Shown: piece by piece, positions 52,185-59,908 of the stretch | Layout of the letters: each line of letters starts with the position of its first letter | Position numbering within the stretch: position 1 is the first letter of the stretch | Assembly (NCBI RefSeq): GCF_009689585.1 | Contig: NZ_AP018694.1 | Location: 496,001 to 560,000, forward strand | Direction: 5' to 3' | DNA from: Aquipluma nitroreducens | GTDB lineage: Bacteria > Bacteroidota > Bacteroidia > Bacteroidales > Prolixibacteraceae | Length of the DNA stretch: 64,000 nucleotides | Notes under the pieces: generated by a model | Seen by the model: only the letters and a program-made list of their open reading frames with translations | Told to the model about the DNA's origin: nothing | Database searches by the model: none | Translations under genes and position numbers: made by a program

Positions 52185-53402
52185 TCAATGATTTTTCATC
52201 ATAATAACTATATTTTCATTCGATATTTTGTAATCAATTTTTGCTACGCCAGATAACACACCCATAACTTCAGATAATGAATCCTTTAAATCAAGCTTGC
52301 CCGAAATAGGAAGTGCATTTTCAACAAGTGCTCTGTCATAAATGAATTTTACATTATAAAATCGTTCAAGTTTCCCAAGAACTCTGTCTAATTTCTCATT
52401 TGAAAAATCGTACCACCCATTTATCCATGTTGTGTACATACTGGCATCCGAAATGTTTGATTTAGTAAGTTGTTTGGTGTCATCGGAATATATAGCCTTT
52501 TGGTTTGGTGTTAAATCGATCCTGTCATTAAATACTTTTCCCTTTCCATGTATCTCCACTTTACCCTCCAGCAAAACAGTTTCACAAATATTATCGGATG
52601 AATAGGCTGAAAGATTAAATTTTGTGCCTAATACTTTTACATCAACTTTTGGCGTCGAAACAATAAATGGTTGTTTCTCATTTTTTGAAACCTCAAAATA
52701 ACCTTCTCCAACGAGGTAAACTTCTCTGGTCTTGCCATTAAATGATTGGGGAAATGCAAACTGGCTTCCGGCATTTAGCTGAACTTTAGTTCCATCGGAC
52801 AATTGTAGAGTTACTTTTTTCCCGTAGGGAACGGTGATTTCGTTAAAAGCATTTAGATCTGTTCCTGACTGTGGAATATTTTGAATTATACTGTCATTGT
52901 TCACCAAGATCGCATCTTGATTTTTCAGAACAATAATATTTGATTCTTTATCCGAAGCTAATTCAACCTTCTCTTTATTGGCTAAAACCAATATGGGATT
53001 ATTATCTTTTACTGATTCAATTTTTGAAAAACTATACTTGTTATCGGAAGTGGAGAATCCCCAATAAATTGCACTGCCTATTGCAAATACTATCAAAATA
53101 GAGGCAGCATACCGGATAAAAACATTTAATTGTGCAACTTTTCGCTTTCTTGAAAAATTTGTGTTGAAGTCACTAACGTTTTTCCAGAGATTGAATTTGG
53201 GTTCGTCCCGAAGTCTTCCTTCAGATACTCTGAAGATTTGAATAATTTTCCTCGCCTGTACTATATTGTATTTAGCAGAATGGTTGGCTTGCAGAAAATC
53301 TTCCCATTCTTCATTCGTCTGTATGCTAATTATCTGATTGACGAAATCCTGATCTTCGAGAAGTTCTTCAAGAGAACATCCTTTGTACTTTTCTTCTTTC
53401 AT
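52185..53402 (-). CDS. FecR-family anti-sigma factor
   Basis: The 405-residue protein has a cytoplasmic N-terminus (about 1-95), one membrane helix (YAASILIVFAIGSAIYWGF near 105-122), and a FecR domain (TVPYGKKVTLQLSDGTKVQL, GEGYFEVSKNEKQPFIV, VLGTKFNLSAYSSDNICETV). The C-terminal DUF4974 part ends in DYKISNENIVIMM. It regulates the sigma encoded 54 nt upstream by sensing the SusC STN domain. It is longer than the first FecR by a central insertion. Confidence 0.93.
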   Translation of the reverse strand: MKEEKYKGCSLEELLEDQDFVNQIISIQTNEEWEDFLQANHSAKYNIVQARKIIQIFRVSEGRLRDEPKFNLWKNVSDFNTNFSRKRKVAQLNVFIRYAASILIVFAIGSAIYWGFSTSDNKYSFSKIESVKDNNPILVLANKEKVELASDKESNIIVLKNQDAILVNNDSIIQNIPQSGTDLNAFNEITVPYGKKVTLQLSDGTKVQLNAGSQFAFPQSFNGKTREVYLVGEGYFEVSKNEKQPFIVSTPKVDVKVLGTKFNLSAYSSDNICETVLLEGKVEIHGKGKVFNDRIDLTPNQKAIYSDDTKQLTKSNISDASMYTTWINGWYDFSNEKLDRVLGKLERFYNVKFIYDRALVENALPISGKLDLKDSLSEVMGVLSGVAKIDYKISNENIVIMMKNH

Positions 53403-53456
53403 TTATTGCCTTTTTACATATATAAGGCAACAAATACCAATTTGTGACAAAAAATA

Positions 53457-54053
53457 TCAAATAGAATTGATTTTTTTCAATTCTCTGAAAATGACCAATA
53501 AAATTGAGCCACAATCATCCAAATAATTTTTTAATGATGAAACTGCGCGTGATACAAGCTGACGGGCGGAATCATTCGTAATTGACATGATCTCGCTAAT
53601 TTGTTTATAATTAAACCCACAGTTAAACCTGTAATATAGAATTTCTCTCTGTTTTTCATTTAGTTCACCCATCGCTTTTTTCAGGATGTTTGTTTTTTGA
53701 GACTTTTCTTCTTCTGCGATTAAATCTTCTTCTACAGAGAAAACAACATTGGGGAATATTCCGAGCTCAGAAACTTGCTCTTCCTGCTTTTGTTTTTTCT
53801 GAATTTCACGGATCAATTTTCGTCTAAGCGATTTCAATAGATATAACCGAATATTATCTGTTTCACCCAAATTTCCTTTTTTTCGAATTAATTCATAAAA
53901 TAGATCCTGTATACAGTCTAAAACTAAATTCTCATCTTTTGTAAATTTTTTGCCAAAAAAGAAAAGAGCATCAATATTCTGATAATAAATATACGAAAGG
54001 GCATGATCCTCCCCATTCTTAAATTCTTCCCATATATATTTATCTTCTTTCAT
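53457..54053 (-). CDS. ECF-type RNA polymerase sigma factor
   Basis: The ATG at 54053 gives 198 residues starting MKEDKYIWEEFKNG. An upstream extension to 54161 would overlap the integrase and looks artefactual. Region 2 is ALSYIYYQNIDALFFFGKKF and CIQDLFYELIRKK; region 4 is ELNEKQREILYYRFNCGFNY and SEIMSITNDSARQLVSRAV. It is the first gene of the second SusCD locus and activates it with FecR. Confidence 0.92.
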   Translation of the reverse strand: MKEDKYIWEEFKNGEDHALSYIYYQNIDALFFFGKKFTKDENLVLDCIQDLFYELIRKKGNLGETDNIRLYLLKSLRRKLIREIQKKQKQEEQVSELGIFPNVVFSVEEDLIAEEEKSQKTNILKKAMGELNEKQREILYYRFNCGFNYKQISEIMSITNDSARQLVSRAVSSLKNYLDDCGSILLVIFRELKKINSI

Positions 54054-54129
54054 AAGTAAATTGCAGGCTTCAAATGTAAATATAACTGTTTTAATAATAA
54101 TCAAGTTAAGAACAAAATGCAGGCATTGG

Positions 54130-55371
54130 CTAAATGAGCACGTTATCTTCCTTTTTTTCATTTAGGATAGCATTCAATTTTTTCATATCTGCTGATATTT
54201 TTGAATCCACAATCCTTGCATAAATTTGAGTTGTTTTCAAAGAAGTATGCCCTAACATCTTTGAAACTGTTTCTATCGGTACACCATTGGTTAAGGTCAC
54301 AGTAGTAGCAAAAGTATGTCTGGCAACATGCATAGATAGATTTTTATTGATTCCGCAGATGCCAGCCAGTTCTTTGAGATATTCATTCATTTTTTGGTTT
54401 GAGTGCACAGGGAGCAATTTCCCTCTGTTCTGTGTTATGGGAAAATTCTCATATTTCTGCAATATGGCTTTGGCTTGTGGTAATAGAGGAACTCTACACC
54501 GGATATCTGTCTTGGTTCGGTCAATAATGATCCATTTTCCGCTATCGTTTCCTTGATGGATATGTGTACTGTTCAACTTTTTTAGTTCGGCATACCCCAA
54601 TCCTGTGTAACATGCAAAAATAAATATGTCGCGAATAGTCTCCATTCTGAGGGTACAAATTTCCTTATTCCTGATTTGCTCCAGTTCTTGAATTGTCAGG
54701 TAATCACGGTGGGTCTCGTTACGGGAAACTTTGAATGAGTTGTAAGTATTATTCGAGATCAGATTCATCGCTATGCCCGTGTTCAACGTCTTTTTTAGAT
54801 GTTTATGGTATGTTAAAGCCGTATTTGGTTTTAATTGGTATTCCGTTTTCAGGTAGATGTCAAATGAGTTTAGAAAACTGTAATCCACCAAAGAAAGTCC
54901 AATATCATTCCTCCCAAATTTCTTTCTCAGAAATTCTATAAGTCTTTCTCTGGTTGTTTTGTAGTGCTTTAATGTTCCTTCGGAATAATCATTCCCGACA
55001 CGTGCCTCAATACCTTTGATAATACCATCAAGAATTTCTAATAACCCCTTTTCGTTGCTAATCCCCAGCAATTTATCTTTTACATTTAAAGTAGAGAAAG
55101 GTTCTCCTTTTGATTCCAATTGACTATAAACCTCCTGTACTCTGTTACGGATTTTATTCAACCGGTTATTCAAAATTTTAGATTCTTCGGATCTTCCAAC
55201 AACTTGCTGCCGCTCATCATCCCATGATTCAGGACAAATAAAGATGCTGGTAGATAATTCAAAACGTTGATTGTTCATGGTACACCGTACATAAACCGGG
55301 CATTTCCCATCAGCACGGGATTTCGTTTTCTTTAGTGAAAAATTTACTGTTACTCTCATAATTAGACTCAT
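54130..55371 (-). CDS. Site-specific tyrosine recombinase (ICE integrase)
   Basis: The 413-residue integrase has an N-terminal arm-binding region (about 1-100; NFSLKKTKSRADGKCPVYVR), a SAM-like core-binding domain (about 110-215), and a catalytic domain. The latter shows MHVARHTFATTVT (HxxR), LGHTSLKTTQ and the nucleophile Tyr in IYARIVDSK. The place of the first catalytic Arg reads CYTGLGYAELKKL, with Gly at that spot; the CTnDOT integrase also lacks this Arg. An ATG four codons in (55359) is an alternative start. It lies 277 bp from tRNA-Lys and would integrate and excise the element there. Confidence 0.92.
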   Translation of the reverse strand: MSLIMRVTVNFSLKKTKSRADGKCPVYVRCTMNNQRFELSTSIFICPESWDDERQQVVGRSEESKILNNRLNKIRNRVQEVYSQLESKGEPFSTLNVKDKLLGISNEKGLLEILDGIIKGIEARVGNDYSEGTLKHYKTTRERLIEFLRKKFGRNDIGLSLVDYSFLNSFDIYLKTEYQLKPNTALTYHKHLKKTLNTGIAMNLISNNTYNSFKVSRNETHRDYLTIQELEQIRNKEICTLRMETIRDIFIFACYTGLGYAELKKLNSTHIHQGNDSGKWIIIDRTKTDIRCRVPLLPQAKAILQKYENFPITQNRGKLLPVHSNQKMNEYLKELAGICGINKNLSMHVARHTFATTVTLTNGVPIETVSKMLGHTSLKTTQIYARIVDSKISADMKKLNAILNEKKEDNVLI

Positions 55372-55388
55372 TTTTTAGTTTAAAAAAT

Positions 55389-55544
55389 GGTCTCGTTTTC
55401 ATGCTTAAAACTAACCTGTTTGGGTCTCATTTCCAAGCATCAAAACAAACCAAAATAAATCAAAATGAATTAATTATCAGAATCTTACATCGATTACCGA
55501 GACCTGTTTGAGTTTTTCTGCCGATAGGTCTCGATATAGTCTCG
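55389..55544. repeat. GTCTC/CCTGTTTG repeats near the element end
   Basis: GTCTC occurs on one strand or the other at 55390, 55424, 55499 (as GAGAC), 55528 and 55539. CCTGTTTGGG/CCTGTTTGAG occurs at 55415-55424 and 55503-55512. They lie between the integrase start and tRNA-Lys and are likely arm-type integrase sites. Confidence 0.55.
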
Positions 55545-55590
55545 TTTATTTTGCGAATTGGTGCACATTTTGACACTTTTCCGAAAATAA

Positions 55591-55623
55591 AAAAGCGCTT
55601 AAACCTTTGATTTAAGCGCTTTT
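55591..55623 (-). terminator. Intrinsic terminator downstream of tRNA-Lys
   Basis: AAAAGCGCTTAAA (55591-55603) pairs exactly with TTTAAGCGCTTTT (55611-55623) around 7 nt. The T-rich arm and following T-rich DNA suit termination on the minus strand, 25 nt after the tRNA; it would also work on the other strand. Confidence 0.75.
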
Positions 55624-55647
55624 AGTGTCAATTGATGTCTTTTGGTG

Positions 55648-55720
55648 TGACCCAGCTGGGATTCGAACCCAGGACCCCATCCTTAAAAGGGATGTGCTCT
55701 ACCTGCTGAGCTACTGAGTC
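55648..55720 (-). tRNA. tRNA-Lys (anticodon UUU)
   Basis: The minus strand folds as a tRNA: acceptor GACTCAG/CTGGGTC with one T-G pair, TAGCTCAG D-arm, anticodon arm CATCC-CTTTTAA-GGATG with anticodon TTT, T-arm CTGGG-TTCGAAT-CCCAG, and discriminator A. The length is 73 nt and CCA is not encoded. tRNA genes are common ICE targets; this is the probable attachment gene, although no second copy of its 3' end was seen in the window. Confidence 0.95.
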
Positions 55721-56035
55721 ATCCTCATGTGCCTTTGTTTTTCAAAAGCGGATGCAAAAATATGCTTTTAAATTTTAAATAACAACACTAATATGAATAA
55801 TTTCAAATATATTTCTCAAGCTTTTGATAATCAACAAACAATACATGCTTACTAAACAATCAATTCTTCGACATGTTCAATTATCTTAATAATAATCGTT
55901 GAGCTGAAGTGCGAAAAATCCTGATCTGACCAAACAAATTCCTATTTTTGCTTAATCAAAGTTTAGCTGCAATTAAGAATACGTAGCTTCATACAAAAGT
56001 GAACAAATATTGCGTTTTATGTCAAAATACATTCT
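55721..56035. other. Spacer upstream of the aminosugar genes
   Basis: A+T rich with no gene. It should hold the divergent promoters for tRNA-Lys (minus) and the aminotransferase operon (plus), but I see no box clear enough to mark. Confidence 0.4.
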
Positions 56036-57157
56036 ATGAATATTCAAATGGTGGATTTGTACAGTCAGTACCAAAAGATAAAAGATGAGATAGATCGGGC
56101 GATGCAAGAGGTTATTCGCTCTTCTGTATTTGTCAAAGGAGGAAAAGTCAACGAATTTGAGGATAACCTGAAAGAATACCTGGATGTAAAACATGTTATT
56201 TCATGTGGAAACGGTACCGATGCTCTTCAAATTGCCCTTATGGCTTTGGATTTGAAAGAAGGAGATGAGGTGATCACTACGCCATTTACCTTTGTTTCAA
56301 CGCTCGAAGTATTAGCCCTAATGAAATTAAAGCCTGTTTTGGTGGATGTTGACCCGAATAGCTTTAATATCAGACCCGATTTGATTAATCAGCACATCAA
56401 CCACCTCACAAAAGCTATCGTGCCCGTTCACCTTTATGGTCAATGTGCCGATATGGAAACGTTGAATGAAATTGCCCGTGAAAATAACCTTTTCGTAATT
56501 GAAGATGCCTGCCAGGCTTTGGGCACAGAATACATTTTCAGGAATGGGATGACCGCTAGAGCCGGGACTATTGGCGACATTGCCTGTAATTCTTTCTTCC
56601 CGACCAAAAATTTAGGTGCATTTGGCGATGGCGGCGCCTTGTTTACAAATAACGACGAATTGGCAAAGAATATGCGTTCCATCGCCAATCATGGTATGAG
56701 CAAGCGCTACTATTACCAGCAAATCGGCTTGAATTCGAGGTTAGACGCCATTCAGGCTGCTATTCTCGATGTGAAACTAAAATACCTCGATCAATATATT
56801 GCAGCCCGGCAAGCTGCTGCTGACTTTTACGATCAAAAATTATCCAAGATTTCAGGATTAACGATTCCTGCAAGGGTTTCGTACAGTTCCCATACTTTTC
56901 ATCAATATACCATTCAAGTGCCTGAAAAGCGCGATGCACTTCATAAATTCCTTGCTGACAAAAATATTCCGAGCATGATTTATTATCCCGTACCGCTTCA
57001 TCTTCAGGAAGCCTATAGCTATCTGGGGTATAAAAAAGGCGATTTTCCTGTTTCAGAGAAACTATCGGAACAAGTATTATCTTTGCCCATGCACACCGAA
57101 TTAACCGTTGAACAACTTGATTATATCACCTCGGCAATTCGCGAATTTTTCAACTAA
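56036..57157 (+). CDS. DegT/DnrJ/EryC1/StrS-family sugar aminotransferase
   Basis: This 373-residue PLP enzyme starts [19 protein letters not shown] (after four residues) with the family's [16 protein letters not shown] cofactor loop near 60, [12 protein letters not shown] near 130, EDACQALG near 155 and the PLP-binding Lys in [14 protein letters not shown] near 189. Close to WbpE/WlbC, which aminates UDP-3-keto-GlcNAcA at C3 using glutamate. It overlaps the next gene by 1 nt (TAATG). With its two neighbours it supports a UDP-2,3-diacetamido sugar pathway for surface polysaccharide. Confidence 0.9.
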   Translation: MNIQMVDLYSQYQKIKDEIDRAMQEVIRSSVFVKGGKVNEFEDNLKEYLDVKHVISCGNGTDALQIALMALDLKEGDEVITTPFTFVSTLEVLALMKLKPVLVDVDPNSFNIRPDLINQHINHLTKAIVPVHLYGQCADMETLNEIARENNLFVIEDACQALGTEYIFRNGMTARAGTIGDIACNSFFPTKNLGAFGDGGALFTNNDELAKNMRSIANHGMSKRYYYQQIGLNSRLDAIQAAILDVKLKYLDQYIAARQAAADFYDQKLSKISGLTIPARVSYSSHTFHQYTIQVPEKRDALHKFLADKNIPSMIYYPVPLHLQEAYSYLGYKKGDFPVSEKLSEQVLSLPMHTELTVEQLDYITSAIREFFN

Positions 57158-57732
57158 TGGAAACATTTTTTTTTGCACACGAAACTTCGGTCATCGATCC
57201 GGATTGTCAAATTGGAGAAGGAACTAAAATCTGGCATTTCTCTCACATCATGTCTAATTGTAGTATTGGGCAAAACTGTTCGATAGGTCAGAATGTGGTT
57301 ATTTCGCCTGAAGTAAAAATTGGCAACCGCGTGAAGATTCAGAATAATGTTTCAGTTTATACAGGCGTGATTTGTGAAGACGATGTCTTTCTAGGGCCGT
57401 CCGCAGTTTTTACTAATGTATTTAATCCACGAAGCGCCATAGTCCGGAAAGATGAGTACAAGCCAACCCAGGTACTAAAAGGAGCAACAATTGGCGCCAA
57501 TGCCACCATCGTTTGCGGAATAACCATCGGAAGATATGCTTTTATTGGTGCTGGAGCAGTCGTCACCAAGAATATTCCGGATTATGCATTGGTCATGGGT
57601 AATCCAGCTCGTCAAACCGGTTGGATGAGTGAATATGGTCACAAATTAAAATTCAATCCGGAAGGGTTGGCTGTATGTCCTGAAAGTCAGGATAAATACA
57701 GGCTCGAAAATGGGAAAGTATCAAAAATCTAA
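57157..57732 (+). CDS. Left-handed beta-helix sugar N-acetyltransferase
   Basis: The 191-residue protein consists of hexapeptide repeats ([20 protein letters not shown], then [19 protein letters not shown]) and a coenzyme-A-binding end ([38 protein letters not shown]). It resembles WbpD/WlbB, which acetylates UDP-3-amino-GlcNAcA. A short Cys-containing tail follows. It lies between the aminotransferase and oxidoreductase genes in one operon. Confidence 0.9.
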   Translation: METFFFAHETSVIDPDCQIGEGTKIWHFSHIMSNCSIGQNCSIGQNVVISPEVKIGNRVKIQNNVSVYTGVICEDDVFLGPSAVFTNVFNPRSAIVRKDEYKPTQVLKGATIGANATIVCGITIGRYAFIGAGAVVTKNIPDYALVMGNPARQTGWMSEYGHKLKFNPEGLAVCPESQDKYRLENGKVSKI

Positions 57733-57746
57733 GCTAGAAATCAACT

Positions 57747-58781
57747 ATGTCATCATCAAAAAAAATACGATTTGCTGTTGTTGGACAAGGGCACGTTGGC
57801 AAACGCCATGCTGAAATGATTCTTCGGAATCCGCAGTCGGAATTGGTTGCTGTTTGCGATATCCTAACTCCGGAAGAATGCAAAACCTCATACAATGGAA
57901 TTTCATTTTATCAGTCTCTTGACGAATTATTTGAAAAAGAGAATGATATCGATGTTTTGAATATCTGCACTCCAAATGGATTACATGCTGAAATGGCGTT
58001 AAAAGCACTCGGGAAAGGTTTGCATGTCGTGGTTGAAAAACCAATGGCTTTGACAAAAACGGATGCCGAACGAATTGTTTTCAAATCGCTCGAGAAAAAT
58101 CGTAATGTATTCTGTGTTATGCAGAACCGCTACTCTCCCCCATCGGTATGGCTCAAAAGTGTGATGCAAGAAAACCTGTTGGGTCAGCTTTTCCATGTTC
58201 AGATTAATTGTTATTGGAACCGCGATGATCGTTATTACACCCGCAAAAACTGGCATGGCGACGCGAAACTGGATGGCGGAACCTTGTTTACCCAGTTTTC
58301 GCACTTTGTCGACATCATGTATTGGTTGTTTGGCGACATCAAAAATATCAGTGGCCAATTCAAAGACTTTAATCACCAGACCTTAACTGATTTTGAAGAT
58401 ACCGGGATTGTTAATTTCGAATTCGTTAATGAAGGAATTGGCACATTAAACTATTCGACAGCCATTTACCAAGAGAATCTGGAAAGCAGCATGACCATTA
58501 TTGGCGAAAAAGGCACCATTAAAGTGGCCGGACAATACATGAATGAAGTGGTTTACTGCAACATCAAAGATTATCAAATGCCTGAACTGGAAGCCAGCGC
58601 CCCTCCAAACGACTATGGCTTGTATAAAGGATCCGCTCAGAATCATCATTTGGTCATTCAAAATGTGGTCAATTCTCTAAATGGACATGCGCCAATCAGT
58701 ACAAATGCTCTTGAAGGTTTAAAAGTAGTCGACATTATTGAGCGTATTTACGCCGTTAGAGATCAAGTCTGGAAAAAATAA
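57747..58781 (+). CDS. Gfo/Idh/MocA-family sugar-nucleotide oxidoreductase
   Basis: The 344-residue protein has an N-terminal NAD-binding domain (FAVVGQGHVGKRHAEMIL), CTPNGLHAEMALKALGKG, VEKPMALT near 105, and the catalytic-domain segment LDGGTLFTQFSHFVDIMYWL near 175. Next to the aminotransferase and acetyltransferase it is probably the WbpB/WlbA-type 3-dehydrogenase of UDP-GlcNAcA. The 6-dehydrogenase that makes UDP-GlcNAcA is not in the window. It starts 14 nt after the previous stop. Confidence 0.9.
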   Translation: MSSSKKIRFAVVGQGHVGKRHAEMILRNPQSELVAVCDILTPEECKTSYNGISFYQSLDELFEKENDIDVLNICTPNGLHAEMALKALGKGLHVVVEKPMALTKTDAERIVFKSLEKNRNVFCVMQNRYSPPSVWLKSVMQENLLGQLFHVQINCYWNRDDRYYTRKNWHGDAKLDGGTLFTQFSHFVDIMYWLFGDIKNISGQFKDFNHQTLTDFEDTGIVNFEFVNEGIGTLNYSTAIYQENLESSMTIIGEKGTIKVAGQYMNEVVYCNIKDYQMPELEASAPPNDYGLYKGSAQNHHLVIQNVVNSLNGHAPISTNALEGLKVVDIIERIYAVRDQVWKK

Positions 58782-59113
58782 TCACTACACATTTCCAACG
58801 CGCTATTCACATATACTTGTGTCGTGTCAACCAACAATTGACGCAATGTCATGTCAGACTTGTTTCGGTATCTCTGCGCTGATGAGAACCTGAAACCTCG
58901 CCTGACAAGCAAGAAGTCCAGAAGTCCAGAATGACCTGCCAGACCATATCAAGTTAACATGACACTAGAAACAAAATCAGCATAAAACGAGTTTGATTTT
59001 ATAAGTATAAAAGCCTAAAGGCAAGTCGGCATTGTTACCTACTTTTGAATCGTATTTTTAAAATGGCGGTAAAAACTGGTAAATTACCTACAATTATTGC
59101 GGCAATTTAACTG
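58782..59113. other. Spacer before cysQ
   Basis: No gene is seen. It holds a tandem AAGTCCAG repeat near 58913-58930. A promoter for the sulfate genes is expected here but no clear box is visible. Confidence 0.4.
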
Positions 59114-59908
59114 ATGGAAGTAATAAAATTAATTGATAAAGCTATAAATGCAGCTTTGCTTGCGGGAATCAAAATCAGGGAAGTTTATTCTTTAGCTGAT
59201 TTTGAAGTGCAGGTAAAAGATGATCAAACACCGGTAACTTTAGCTGACCAATATGCACATGATGAAATTCTGAAGGCACTCGAGAGCACTCACCTTCCGG
59301 TTTTAAGCGAGGAAGGAATTCATTTAAGTTTTCAGGAACGGAAAAATTGGGATTTCTTTTGGCTCGTTGATCCGTTGGACGGAACCAAAGAATTCATTAA
59401 GCGCAATGATGAATTTACGGTTAATATTGCCCTTATCCGGAATAATGAACCCGTTGCTGGCGTCATTTATGCACCTGTAACAGGAGAACTTTACGTCGGC
59501 ATTCAGGGAATCGGAGCTTTCAAACTTTTCAATCCGGCTGAAAACTGCAACTTTCAAATCGTGCAGCTTTCAGGAATAAAACTTCCGGAGAAAGCAAAAC
59601 GGAACGAATTTGCAGTTGTGGTTAGCCGATCGCACATGAATCAGGAAACAAAAGAATACATTGAAAATCTTAAAAGTAAACATGAATCAATTCGCCTAAT
59701 TAATAAGGGAAGTTCGCTTAAAATATGCATGGTTGCCGAAGGAACCGCTGATGTTTACCCAAAAATTGGAAAAACGATGGAATGGGATACCGCTGCTGGA
59801 CATGCGATAGTTAAAGCAGCCGGGAAGAACATTTTCCTTCAGGATTTAAAAACAGAATTGACTTACAATAAAGAAGATTTACAAAATCCAAATTTCATAG
59901 TAAAATGA
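59114..59908 (+). CDS. cysQ: 3'(2'),5'-bisphosphate nucleotidase CysQ
   Basis: The 264-residue protein is an inositol-monophosphatase-fold enzyme. The metal site is visible as LSEEGI near 73, WLVDPLDGTKEFIKRNDEFT near 88-107, and MEWDTAAGHAIV near 230. CysQ removes phosphate from PAP/PAPS made during sulfate activation. Its stop overlaps the next start (ATGA). Position with a sulfate-type permease, cysD and cysN supports the assignment over a generic inositol phosphatase. Confidence 0.92.
   Translation: MEVIKLIDKAINAALLAGIKIREVYSLADFEVQVKDDQTPVTLADQYAHDEILKALESTHLPVLSEEGIHLSFQERKNWDFFWLVDPLDGTKEFIKRNDEFTVNIALIRNNEPVAGVIYAPVTGELYVGIQGIGAFKLFNPAENCNFQIVQLSGIKLPEKAKRNEFAVVVSRSHMNQETKEYIENLKSKHESIRLINKGSSLKICMVAEGTADVYPKIGKTMEWDTAAGHAIVKAAGKNIFLQDLKTELTYNKEDLQNPNFIVK

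Noticed and set aside
53457-54161. Longer sigma factor starting at 54161
   Set aside because: The extra 36 residues are hydrophobic and Cys-rich, overlap the integrase end, and precede a normal sigma start at 54053.
55648-55720. A second copy of the tRNA-Lys 3' end as the far attachment site within the window
   Set aside because: No match to the T-arm/acceptor sequence was seen elsewhere in the window; the other end may lie to the left.
58913-58930. Tandem AAGTCCAG repeat as a regulatory array
   Set aside because: Only two copies and no neighbouring symmetry; likely chance.
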